Assembly: GCA_017522345.1 (NCBI GenBank)
Contig: JAFWZN010000045.1
Span: forward strand, 1 to 49,412
Reading direction: 5' to 3'
DNA: 49,412 nucleotides
Origin: Clostridia bacterium
GTDB lineage: Bacteria > Bacillota > Clostridia > Christensenellales > Aristaeellaceae
The notes beneath the pieces were generated by a model that did no database searches, was not told where the DNA came from, and saw only the letters and a list, made by a program, of their open reading frames with translations. Shown in pieces: positions 37,409-45,705 of the stretch. The position numbers were made by a program, and so were the translations under genes. Position 1 is the first letter of the stretch. Each line of letters starts with the position of its first letter.

Positions 37409-39629
37409 GGTTGCCGCCCCTTTCTTTCATTCGCCGGATACGCTCGGTAATGATCTTCGGCATCTCTACCTTGGGAGCGCTGGGATGAAGCAGCCAGGTT
37501 GCTGCGTAATGTGTGTCAGAAACCTTGTACATCGGCGGCTGCATTTCAAAGTCGATCTCCATCGCATACTTATTTCTTTCAGCAAACGCATCGCCAACGG
37601 GGGGATAAATCATATTGGGGGGAGTGCCGGGGATGGCGTCCAGCTTCTCGTTGGTATCAAGATCCGGCATAGAGGACAGAAGCGCCCAAGTATACGGGTG
37701 CTGGGGATTGTAGAATACCTCTTCCGCCGTTCCGTACTCGACGATCTTGCCTGCATACATAACGGCAATTCTGTCCGCCATGTTCGCAACGACGCCCAGA
37801 TCGTGCGTAATAAAGATAATGGAAAGGTTTCTCTCTCTCTTGAGCCGGTTGATCAGTTCAAGAATCTGCGCCTGAATGGTCACGTCAAGCGCCGTGGTCG
37901 GCTCGTCGCAGATCAGGATGTCGGGATTGGCGGAAAGGGCGATAGCGATAACGATGCGCTGACGCATACCGCCTGAGAACTCGAAGGGATATTGCTTAAA
38001 ACGAATTCTCGCCTCGGGAATACCGACCTCTTCCATGAGCTTGATGGCCTTTTTCTTGGCGATCTGCTTGGTCAGGGTATAGACGACCTGAGACGCCTTT
38101 CCCTTGAGGAAATCAATGATTTCAAGGCACCGCTTATCCGCATCAAAGCTGCTTGCCGAAGAAATATCATCCTTGAACTTGTTCAGAACGCGCGAGAGGA
38201 TAGAAACGATGCTCTCAATCTGAACGTCAAGCTCAATTATGGACTTGGGAACAACCTTCCAGTCCACCTTCTTGCCCTTGGCCAAGAGCGCCTCTCTCTT
38301 TGCGCTCTGACGAGCAAAACGCGCCTCTTCCTTGGGATTGTTCTTCACATAGAAGAAATACTTCTCCAATTCTCTCTCAAGGGAGCTGCCAAAGGTGTAA
38401 GCAACATTATCCTTGACAATCGCCAGAGGGTCGATGGCGGCAGTTACACAGCTGTTCGCATGCTTTGCTGCCTTCTCGGCCTTCTGAGCGGTAAAGTTGC
38501 CGGCTTTAAAGAACTTGACGGCATCCTCAAGGGCCTGTACGGCGGCTTTTTTGTTTGAGATCGTCTTTTCAAAGGAATAGCTGACGGCAAACCTGACGAG
38601 CTTCATGAAGGAGTCCATATATTCCTCGTTCAGAAGCTTTGCAGCCATTTCATTGGCCTTATCAGCAGGCATCTGGCTCAGATCCGTGTCGGGATGCTTG
38701 TACACATAGTAACCGATTCTGAAGAAATTGTACTGGGGCCCGTCCAGCATATCCTGAGCGGTTTTCTTGAGCTCCTTGAGCGCTTCCACCGTTTCAGCGG
38801 AAACCTCTTTATTGGAAGCGCCGCCGCCCACCAGCTTCTTGACAGTGTCAATCGCCGATACCTTGGAACGCTCCAAACGGGATGCGCTTTCAACGGCAGC
38901 CTCGTGAACCTTGAGCGCGTCGTGATAGCCCGACACAAAATACCTGTCGTTCATCTCCTTGAGTCTGCTCTTAATAAGAGCAAGGGAGGCAACGGCGTCG
39001 TATTTCTGCCTGTTTTCGGTCATAAACAGCAGATCTTCGATCTCTACGATCATTTCTTCCGCAGCCGTACGAGAGGCATTATAGCTGTTCTCAAGCTTCA
39101 TGGCCTGAATGTTGAATTCGTTGAAGATCTTGATATAGCGATCAACATCCTGAGCGGAAACGTCGCCCTGCGGTTTCTCGGCAAGCGCTTTTTTGATCGT
39201 TTCCGAGAGAACTGCCAGCGTCTTGTTAAAGGTAACGCGGCCTTCCTTGCGGTTTGCCTTGTTCTTAAGGAGCATGGCTTCCGTGATCTGTTTGCCGATT
39301 CGCATAATCGGGTTCAAAGAAGACAGCGGATCCTGGAAGATCATCGCGATTTTGTCGCCGCGCAGCTTGTGCATCTCCTCTTCGGGGATACGGGTCAGGT
39401 CTCTGCCGTCATAGAGAATCTCGCCGCCCTCATAGATGGAGTTACCGGCAGAGATGCCCATGATGGCTTTGGAGGTAACGGACTTGCCGGAGCCGGACTC
39501 GCCAACGATGGCCAGCGTTTCGCCCTTATACAGATCGAAAGAAATGTTGCGTACCGCCTGGACCTTGCCGGCGTCCGTACGGAAGGAAATGCGAAGATCA
39601 TTGACAGACAACTTAATTTCTTTATTCAT
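37398..39629 (-). CDS. oppD: Peptide ABC transporter ATP-binding protein OppD with a ~390-residue insertion
   Basis: 743 aa (family about 330-350). Walker A GESGSGKS (43-50), Q-loop MIFQDP (Gln99), signature SGGMRQR (from 552), Walker B ILICDEPTTALD, H-loop THD. Between IGKQITEAMLLKNK (to about 125) and KAIKLMEEVGIPEARI (from about 526) there are about 390 extra residues, mainly charged helical sequence, where homologues have about 10. The insertion lies in the helical subdomain just before the signature. The C-terminal oligopeptide-type tail is present without the usual Cys cluster. All ATPase motifs are intact, so a working enzyme with an added cytoplasmic domain is likely. Confidence 0.92.
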   Translation of the reverse strand: MNKEIKLSVNDLRISFRTDAGKVQAVRNISFDLYKGETLAIVGESGSGKSVTSKAIMGISAGNSIYEGGEILYDGRDLTRIPEEEMHKLRGDKIAMIFQDPLSSLNPIMRIGKQITEAMLLKNKANRKEGRVTFNKTLAVLSETIKKALAEKPQGDVSAQDVDRYIKIFNEFNIQAMKLENSYNASRTAAEEMIVEIEDLLFMTENRQKYDAVASLALIKSRLKEMNDRYFVSGYHDALKVHEAAVESASRLERSKVSAIDTVKKLVGGGASNKEVSAETVEALKELKKTAQDMLDGPQYNFFRIGYYVYKHPDTDLSQMPADKANEMAAKLLNEEYMDSFMKLVRFAVSYSFEKTISNKKAAVQALEDAVKFFKAGNFTAQKAEKAAKHANSCVTAAIDPLAIVKDNVAYTFGSSLERELEKYFFYVKNNPKEEARFARQSAKREALLAKGKKVDWKVVPKSIIELDVQIESIVSILSRVLNKFKDDISSASSFDADKRCLEIIDFLKGKASQVVYTLTKQIAKKKAIKLMEEVGIPEARIRFKQYPFEFSGGMRQRIVIAIALSANPDILICDEPTTALDVTIQAQILELINRLKRERNLSIIFITHDLGVVANMADRIAVMYAGKIVEYGTAEEVFYNPQHPYTWALLSSMPDLDTNEKLDAIPGTPPNMIYPPVGDAFAERNKYAMEIDFEMQPPMYKVSDTHYAATWLLHPSAPKVEMPKIITERIRRMKERGGNHGE

Positions 39630-39631
39630 GC

Positions 39632-41212
39632 TTAATCCTCCGTTCCTCTCAGAGAAGGATTGAACGCGTCGCGCAATCCGTTGCCGAACAGGTTAAAGCT
39701 AAGCATCAAGAGAATCAGGAACACGCAGGGGAACAGAGCCACGAAGCCAGCGTTGGCCACAATGGACTTCTGACCCGCAGCAATCAGAGTACCGACAGAA
39801 GTGGTGTTTCCGGCTTCCAGATTAATGATACCCAGATAAGAAAGGCTGGTCTCAGAATAAATCATGGAGGGAATGACCAGTGCGACGCTGGTAACGATGG
39901 TGCCCAGACCGTTGGGGAAAATATGCTTAAACATAATTCTCGAATCCCGGGCGCCCAAGGTTCTTGCTGCCAGAACATATTCCTGGTTTTTGAAGCGATA
40001 GAACTGCATACGGGTTCTGCCCGCCATGCCGATCCAGCCCGTAGCGAAGAACGCTATGAACAAGACCAGCGCCTGGCTGGTTGAGCCCATGTGGTACTTA
40101 AGAAGGGTAATAACAATCATGGTAGGAACGGAGCCAAGAATTTCAGCAAATCGTTCCATCGCAAGGTCGATCTTTCCGCCGCAGTAACCGGAAATCGAAC
40201 CCCAGATAACGCCGAAGATGAAGTTTACAGCGGCAACAACCGTTGCGAAAATGAAGGAGAACCGCGCGCCGTAAGCCAGACACGCAAAGATATCCTTACC
40301 GGCATCGGTAGCGCCAAAGATGAAGATGGGCTCGGTGATTCCGTCCTTCAGAACTTCGGAGTGCTGGAAGGTATAGTATTCATAATACTCGGCTCTGACT
40401 TCAATACCGCCGTCGACCTTTCGGCCATAAGCGTAGTAATACTGCTTGCCGTCCTCTTCAAAGCCGTTCTCTCCTTCGATTCTGAGGGAGTTGTACTCAG
40501 CAATCAGGGAGCTGGGCTTCTCCGCGGGATACTTCCAGTAGTTGGGAATGATGTTTCCTTCCCTGTCAAGCTTCGGGCGGAGCGTAGACGCCTTGGCATT
40601 TTCTACCTTGTAGTATATGTTCGCGTCATACTTATTCTTTTCAAGGGTAGGTCTGTCAGACGACTTGACAACAGGATACAAAACCTGTCTTCCGGTCCTG
40701 TTCTGATATTCCTGAATGGCCTCAAACTCCTTGGCGGAGATAATCTTGTACTTACCGAAGCCAACGCCGTAATAAGTATCGTAGCGATAAGTATAAACGG
40801 ATCCGTCCTCGTTGACCTCGTATTCGCCATTCTTGATAACCTCTCTGCCGGTTTCAGCGGCAAGAGCGACATCTTTGATATAGCCTAAGTAACCCGTGGT
40901 CTTCTCTTTGCAGCCGTCCCAGAAATTAATATCGCTATCGGCAAAAACTTTCAGTCTGGGAGAAGCATACGAATAGACCATGTCATAGTACGCAGGTTTA
41001 AAGGGAGTGAAAAAAGGCGCAATGATCGCAAAAAGTATCAGCACAGCAATAACAACGCCGCCAACAACAGCGCCCTTATTCTTGCTGAAGCGCTTAAAAG
41101 CGCCCTGAAAATAGCTTACGGGTTTGGTTTCAAATTTGCTGTCATGATAAAGATCATTTCTGGTAGCAAATCTGAATTTCTCAATGGGAATGTAATTTGT
41201 ATTTTTATCCAT
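39632..41212 (-). CDS. oppC: Peptide ABC transporter permease OppC with a large extracellular loop
   Basis: 526 aa (family about 300). TM1 at about 49-71; then about 225 residues (72-296) before FIFGATDAGKDIFACLAYGAR, the counterpart of the usual GTDxxGRD. That segment is normally about 35-40 residues and faces outside. Here it is Tyr- and charge-rich. Five more TM helices follow, with the EAA loop EYVLAARTLGARDSRIMFKHIFPN that contacts the ATPases. It pairs with OppB, 2 bases upstream. Confidence 0.93.
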   Translation of the reverse strand: MDKNTNYIPIEKFRFATRNDLYHDSKFETKPVSYFQGAFKRFSKNKGAVVGGVVIAVLILFAIIAPFFTPFKPAYYDMVYSYASPRLKVFADSDINFWDGCKEKTTGYLGYIKDVALAAETGREVIKNGEYEVNEDGSVYTYRYDTYYGVGFGKYKIISAKEFEAIQEYQNRTGRQVLYPVVKSSDRPTLEKNKYDANIYYKVENAKASTLRPKLDREGNIIPNYWKYPAEKPSSLIAEYNSLRIEGENGFEEDGKQYYYAYGRKVDGGIEVRAEYYEYYTFQHSEVLKDGITEPIFIFGATDAGKDIFACLAYGARFSFIFATVVAAVNFIFGVIWGSISGYCGGKIDLAMERFAEILGSVPTMIVITLLKYHMGSTSQALVLFIAFFATGWIGMAGRTRMQFYRFKNQEYVLAARTLGARDSRIMFKHIFPNGLGTIVTSVALVIPSMIYSETSLSYLGIINLEAGNTTSVGTLIAAGQKSIVANAGFVALFPCVFLILLMLSFNLFGNGLRDAFNPSLRGTED

Positions 41213-41214
41213 GA

Positions 41215-42222
41215 TTACTTCGCTCCCATTCTGATTCTCGGATCGATGAAACCGTAGCTGATATCGATAACAATACCTGCGGTCAGGCTGACCAAGGTGT
41301 AGAAGCCGGACAGCAGCATGAAGAAGTCATAATCCTGAAAGGTAATAGAATTCAAATACAAACCGCCTACGCCGTTTACGCCGAACATTTTTTCAATAAT
41401 CAGCGAACCGGACAGAACCGAAACAAACTCGCTCAGAATAGACGGGAAAATGACGACCATAGAGTTGCGCATTGCATGACGATAAATCGCCTGCCTTTTG
41501 GTAAGACCCTTGGTTCTCGCCAGCAGCATGAACTCGCCGGTCAAAACCTCGGAAAGCTCGGCGCGTGTGTAACGGGCATATCCGGCAATGGAGCCCAGAC
41601 ACAGCGCAAAAACAGCCGGAAGCATGGAACTGAATACTTCCCATGTGAAATATTTGTTGCTGACAGACATTGTCAGATCGAACCAATCCAGCTTAAAACA
41701 GAAAACATACTGAATCATCAGCGCCAGAACAATGGAGGGAACAGAAATCAAAAGTATGATAATAATGTTGATAAGCTGATCCTGCCACTTGTTCTTCTTC
41801 AACGCGGCAATAATACCCAACGCCAGACCGATCGGAACGCCGATCAGGGTGGAGTAAATGTTGATTAGAATCGTGGGGGGCAGATGATTCACAAACACCT
41901 CCCAGAGATCCATGTTAAGGTATTCGCCATAAGTAGTAGCGATACCAAAGTCTCCCTGGGTCACAATTCTCTTAATGTAGTTGCCAAACTGGAGCATGAT
42001 GGGTACTCTTTCATAATCCCAAACACCGTTGGAACCCTCTCTTATGTTTGTGATCCAGCCTCGACCCTCAAGCGTTTTCATCTTGACCTCTTGATCTTGT
42101 CCGGGAAGCGCCGTTGTGGGGATGGGCAGAAGCTTGATCAGTACAAAGCACATCGTAAAGATGATGCTGAATGTGAGCAGCATCAAACCCAAGCGCTTCG
42201 ACACATATTTAAACATATACAT
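41215..42222 (-). CDS. oppB: Peptide ABC transporter permease OppB
   Basis: 335 aa, ATG 42222 with GGAG about 8 bases upstream. Six TM helices. N-terminal YVSKRLGLMLLTFSIIFTM as in the family, a first outer loop somewhat longer than usual (about residues 34-100), and the EAA loop EFMLLARTKGLTKRQAIYRHAMRNS. Ends SYGFIDPRIRMGAK. It forms the membrane channel with OppC. Confidence 0.94.
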   Translation of the reverse strand: MYMFKYVSKRLGLMLLTFSIIFTMCFVLIKLLPIPTTALPGQDQEVKMKTLEGRGWITNIREGSNGVWDYERVPIMLQFGNYIKRIVTQGDFGIATTYGEYLNMDLWEVFVNHLPPTILINIYSTLIGVPIGLALGIIAALKKNKWQDQLINIIIILLISVPSIVLALMIQYVFCFKLDWFDLTMSVSNKYFTWEVFSSMLPAVFALCLGSIAGYARYTRAELSEVLTGEFMLLARTKGLTKRQAIYRHAMRNSMVVIFPSILSEFVSVLSGSLIIEKMFGVNGVGGLYLNSITFQDYDFFMLLSGFYTLVSLTAGIVIDISYGFIDPRIRMGAK

Positions 42223-42544
42223 AGGTTTTTCTCCTCTGTTTGTTTTTTTGATTCACAGTGTCTGAGCTATAAAAAAACAGCTGTTTGAACGTCTTTGCGT
42301 GAAGAATAAATCTGTGCGCCGACATCAACCAGATGCTTTGAAACATCCAATTCGCTGCTTTCGCAGCCGCCATAAACCGGTCGCTTGGATTATTCATCTT
42401 ACGTAATAGTCCATTTTTTAACGATAAAGGTTCAAATAGATATCCGGCTGATCATTCAGCCACATATACTGCAAACAAGCGGTGAGCGCAATGGCCCACC
42501 GCCGTTCGCAATCATCTAATCAGAGTAATCTGAAGATCTCTAAA
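42223..42544 (-). promoter_or_regulatory. oppA-oppB intergenic region with hairpins
   Basis: 322 bases without a convincing gene. Just past the oppA stop are a 9-bp stem with one G-U pair (42479-42487 with 42494-42502), followed on the - strand by TTGTTTGC, and a small perfect GGCTGA/TCAGCC hairpin (42446-42451, 42456-42461). These could act as a partial terminator or 3'-end stabiliser, so that oppA is made in excess over the membrane subunits. No clear promoter for oppB was found. A 62-codon frame (42209-42397) is not supported. Confidence 0.5.
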
Positions 42545-45064
42545 TTACTCAGACTTTCTGTACTCAGCAGACAGGTCGTTGTTGTTGGCAGCGACGTACT
42601 CAGCCCACTCGGAATCGGTGTAGTTAACTTCCATGTATCTCATACCGCCGAAGCCCATGAAGGTGTGCTCGTCTTCGGAGAAGTAGGAGAACTTGGCGCC
42701 CAGGAAGGATCCGCCGCCGTCAGCGATCAGCATGACAGAACGGGACTCCTTGATGGTCAGCTCTTCAAGAGCGGAGAGGATCATCAGGCGGGTCTCAACG
42801 GGAGCAAAGCCAGCGCCCCAGTTGTAGGTGTAAGCCTGATTCTCAGTGGCAGCCAGGCCGTTGAGGCAGAAGTACCAGTTCTGAACGGACATGGTGATGG
42901 TCTCGCCAGCGCCCTCGTAATCGCCTTCGGGAAGGGTCAGGGGCAGGTCGATAGCGGAGGTATCCCAGTACATGTGGTAGTTGAGGTCATCATCGGGGTT
43001 GACGAAAGCGCCAATGATGTCGAAGGGGTTGAAGGCGTTGCCGGAGAAGCCGTAGCCGAAGCCGATCTGGGTATTGCCGGAACGGAAAGCTTCAGCCCAC
43101 TGTGCGCCAGCGGAAGCATCGAATACAACGTCGATCTTGTCTTCCAGCTCGGTGCCAACGGTCAGGCCGTCCAGAACATCCTGCAGGTAGGTAGCGCGGA
43201 AGCGCTGCTTATCGGTATCAGAGGAAGAACCGTAAACGAGGGTGATGTTCTTGGAAGGATCGTAGCCGTACTTGTCTGGATCGGCGAGCAGGATGGCGAT
43301 AGCTTCCTTCATCTTCTGCTTGGCAACCTCGGGGTTATAGCCGGTGAGGGTCTCGTAAGCTTCTTCGGTGTCCATGCCGTACAGATCGCCAGTGGCCCAG
43401 TAGCCATCCTCGTCCTGCTCATAGCCATAAGCGCGGAGGATGCCTTCCTTGGCGATGGTGGCGTTGCGGTACTGACCGCCGTCTTCCAGCTCAGGAGAGT
43501 TCTCGATGTCATAGTAGTAAGCAACGTTCAGAAGGCCGAAGCAGGGAACGGCAGAGCCGGGCCAGATCTTCTCAACGATGTCGCTTCTGTTGAGGGCGAG
43601 GTTGAAGGCATGACGGAATTCCTGAATGGCCAGGATGCCGTTGTTGTTTCCGCTGGTCTTCAGCTTGGAAAGATCGGAAAACAGCTGCATGCCGAAGGTG
43701 CCGGTGGAGGTGGAGGTGAAGTAAACGTACTTGGAATCGAGGTACTCGGCAACGTTCTCAGTCTGCAGAGAAGCGTCGTCGTAGGTGCCGTTCAGGAAGC
43801 CCATCCACTTGGTGGAGAACTCTTCAACCTTGCGGCAGTTGATCGCGGTGATGTTGTACTGGTTCTTGTACTGCTCGAGGTTCCAGCCGTACCAGTTCTC
43901 GTTCTTAACGAGCTTGTAGTGGGAGCCGGCTTCGAACTCGGCGAGCTTGTAAGCGCCCCAGCTGGCAGTGGTCTCGAGGGAGGAGTTGTAGTTGGAGGTC
44001 CAGAGGGTCGCGCCGTTGGCGGGAGCGATCTTGCAGGACTCGTACAGGTCCTTCTTTACGAGGGGCAGGCTGGAGAAGTAGTAGGGAGCCCATACAGACA
44101 GGCTGCCGTCTTCCTTCAGGAAGGAGTAGGCCTTGTCCAGGCAGAGAACAACAGCGTTTTCCTCGGGGATGGCGTAGAGGCCGACATCTTCCCAGGCAAC
44201 GTTGCGGATCTTGTTCTCAACGTAGATGGTAGCATCGTAGCCAGTGCCGGGCTCGAGGTAGGCGCCGTAGTTCTGGTACAGGAAAGCGCCGGATACGGGA
44301 TCGTCGCCAGCAGCGTTGTTGTAAACGGTTTCGTCGGTGATGGCTACGTACTCAGGGCACTCGTTGCCTTCAGCATCCAGATAACCAGCAGCGCCCCACA
44401 TGTTCCAAGCATTGGCGTATACGGTCTCGCCAGCATCTACAGCAGCCTGTACGGAGGCGTAGCCCAGAGTGCCGAGCGTCTCGTAGGTGCCTTCTTCATT
44501 CTGGAAGAAGTAGCCCTTGGAGTTCTTGACCATCAGGGTGTCGTAATAGGTGTTGGCGCGGAAGTTCATGAAAGCGGGATCGAGCAGTTCCTTCATGGAG
44601 TACTCGAAATCTTCAGCGGTGATGGGGGTGCCATCGTCCCACTTCAGATCGTTGCGAAGGGTGATCTTCCAAGCATAGCCGCCTTCGGCCTTCTGCTCTT
44701 CGGTGTAGCCCCACTTCGCGTCTACGGAAGAGGTAACGTCCTCGAGCTTGGTGGCAGCGGAGTAGTTGGTGGTATAAGCACCGGGAACGATGCCGTCCTT
44801 GTTGATGGAGCCGTCATCGTTGAACTTCTTGTCATCTTCGAACTTGTAGTCGTACTCGAAGAAAGAAGATCCAATGTAGCTCATGATCTGAGTATCATTG
44901 TTGTCAGCATAGGTGAACTCGTTCCAGTTGCTGGGCATGACGGAAGTGGTGGTGTTGTACTCCGCCTGCTTCAAAGCAACCTGTTCGGCAGACACGGTGA
45001 ACATGCTCAGGCTGAGCGCCAGGCATAAAACAACCGCGAGAACGAACTTCAGGTTTCTGTTCAT
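42545..45064 (-). CDS. oppA: Oligopeptide-binding protein OppA-like (SBP_bac_5), secreted, no lipobox
   Basis: 839 aa from ATG 45064 (MNRNLKFVLAV) behind GGAGGG; family members usually have 530-600 aa. The signal peptide runs to about residue 27 with a type I site after TVSA; the only Cys nearby (VVLCLA) is in the hydrophobic core and preceded by Leu, so no lipobox is seen. SBP_bac_5 features: WKITLRNDLKWDDGTPITAEDFEYSMKELLDP, and later FRHAFNLALNRSDIVEKI with WPGSAVPCFG. Codons are strongly biased to C- and G-ended preferred forms, as for a highly expressed gene, and the promoter is strong. Ligand unknown; peptides are likely from the neighbours. How it stays at the cell surface is unclear. 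Confidence 0.9.
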   Translation of the reverse strand: MNRNLKFVLAVVLCLALSLSMFTVSAEQVALKQAEYNTTTSVMPSNWNEFTYADNNDTQIMSYIGSSFFEYDYKFEDDKKFNDDGSINKDGIVPGAYTTNYSAATKLEDVTSSVDAKWGYTEEQKAEGGYAWKITLRNDLKWDDGTPITAEDFEYSMKELLDPAFMNFRANTYYDTLMVKNSKGYFFQNEEGTYETLGTLGYASVQAAVDAGETVYANAWNMWGAAGYLDAEGNECPEYVAITDETVYNNAAGDDPVSGAFLYQNYGAYLEPGTGYDATIYVENKIRNVAWEDVGLYAIPEENAVVLCLDKAYSFLKEDGSLSVWAPYYFSSLPLVKKDLYESCKIAPANGATLWTSNYNSSLETTASWGAYKLAEFEAGSHYKLVKNENWYGWNLEQYKNQYNITAINCRKVEEFSTKWMGFLNGTYDDASLQTENVAEYLDSKYVYFTSTSTGTFGMQLFSDLSKLKTSGNNNGILAIQEFRHAFNLALNRSDIVEKIWPGSAVPCFGLLNVAYYYDIENSPELEDGGQYRNATIAKEGILRAYGYEQDEDGYWATGDLYGMDTEEAYETLTGYNPEVAKQKMKEAIAILLADPDKYGYDPSKNITLVYGSSSDTDKQRFRATYLQDVLDGLTVGTELEDKIDVVFDASAGAQWAEAFRSGNTQIGFGYGFSGNAFNPFDIIGAFVNPDDDLNYHMYWDTSAIDLPLTLPEGDYEGAGETITMSVQNWYFCLNGLAATENQAYTYNWGAGFAPVETRLMILSALEELTIKESRSVMLIADGGGSFLGAKFSYFSEDEHTFMGFGGMRYMEVNYTDSEWAEYVAANNNDLSAEYRKSE

Positions 45065-45176
45065 GGCGTTTCCCTCCATATGATTTTTTCTTCACTTTCA
45101 ATAAGCTTTTCCTGCAGCACATTTATTCAAAAAACAATGTCAGGCAAGAAAGCCACATGAATGTTAAGCATACAAG

Positions 45177-45205
45177 ATTATAGCATGTTTTTATCTACAC
45201 GTCAA
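45177..45205 (-). promoter_or_regulatory. Strong promoter of the opp operon
   Basis: On the - strand: TTGACG (45205-45200), 17-base spacer, TATAAT (45182-45177) preceded by TGC (extended -10). Near-consensus throughout. The leader to the oppA ATG is about 105 bases. Bases 45206-45573 are AT-rich with no recognisable gene or strong structure. Confidence 0.9.
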
Positions 45206-45573
45206 CCATCGCATATAGCAAAAAGATGTTTTTCACGTATTTTTTGCCTGTCAGAGAAAATGTTTCTTCTTATTTAATGTTGACATCATGATTCCTTCAT
45301 TTATCACCCGATTGTTCCTTCTCTCCCCTGCCTGTCTGCAGTTTTGCTGTTCGTAAAATTTCATTATCGCATTTCGCGTATCTCCCTCAAAAGCTTATCC
45401 GCAGGCGCCGCTTATCCCGAGCGCGCTAATGTTTTAAACAATATGCTTTATCCGCAAAGAAAAAAAATAAATCAAAAAAGCGCGCAAAACGTAAGCTTTA
45501 TGTCGAATTTAGGTTTTTTTCACGCTGATCCAAGCCGAGTTTCACATGTGCAAAGCCCGCCTTTCATAAACAA

Positions 45574-45613
45574 AAGAGAAGATACTCCCTTTCATCATGG
45601 ATTATCTTCTCTT
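45574..45613 (-). terminator. Terminator downstream of the Ig-like surface protein
   Basis: An 11-bp perfect inverted repeat (AAGAGAAGATA 45574-45584 with TATCTTCTCTT 45603-45613), loop 18 nt, is followed on the - strand by TTGTTTATG. The T tract is interrupted but the position fits the end of the - strand unit. Confidence 0.65.
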
Positions 45614-45622
45614 CCTGTCGTT

Positions 45623-45687
45623 AAGGCGCTGCTTTTGTCAAAATACCTTTTTCGCTTGAAAGGGTTTTCTCCATTGCGCAGCGCCTT
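45623..45687 (-). repeat. Long imperfect hairpin after the surface-protein stop
   Basis: AAGGCGCTGC (45623-45632) pairs perfectly with GCAGCGCCTT (45678-45687); inside, AAAATACCTTT-like and AAAGGGTTTT-like arms can pair imperfectly, giving a 65-base extended stem. It begins 18 bases past the stop of the Ig-like protein and precedes a second hairpin. A 3'-end RNA structure or processed transcript end is plausible. Confidence 0.6.
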
Positions 45688-45705
45688 TACAAATGAGTTT
45701 ACGCT

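Noticed and set aside
38694..39635. 313-codon + strand frame opposite oppD
   Set aside because: It lies antisense to the OppD insertion and N-terminus. OppD keeps motifs on both sides in one frame, so the - strand is the coding one.
42209..42397. 62-codon - strand frame before oppB
   Set aside because: It runs through the oppB SD region, lacks its own SD and has no recognisable sequence pattern.
42482..45028. An 848-codon open frame on the + strand opposite oppA
   Set aside because: oppA on the - strand has a signal peptide, SBP_bac_5 motifs, SD and promoter. The + frame lacks all of these and arises from the strong codon bias of oppA.
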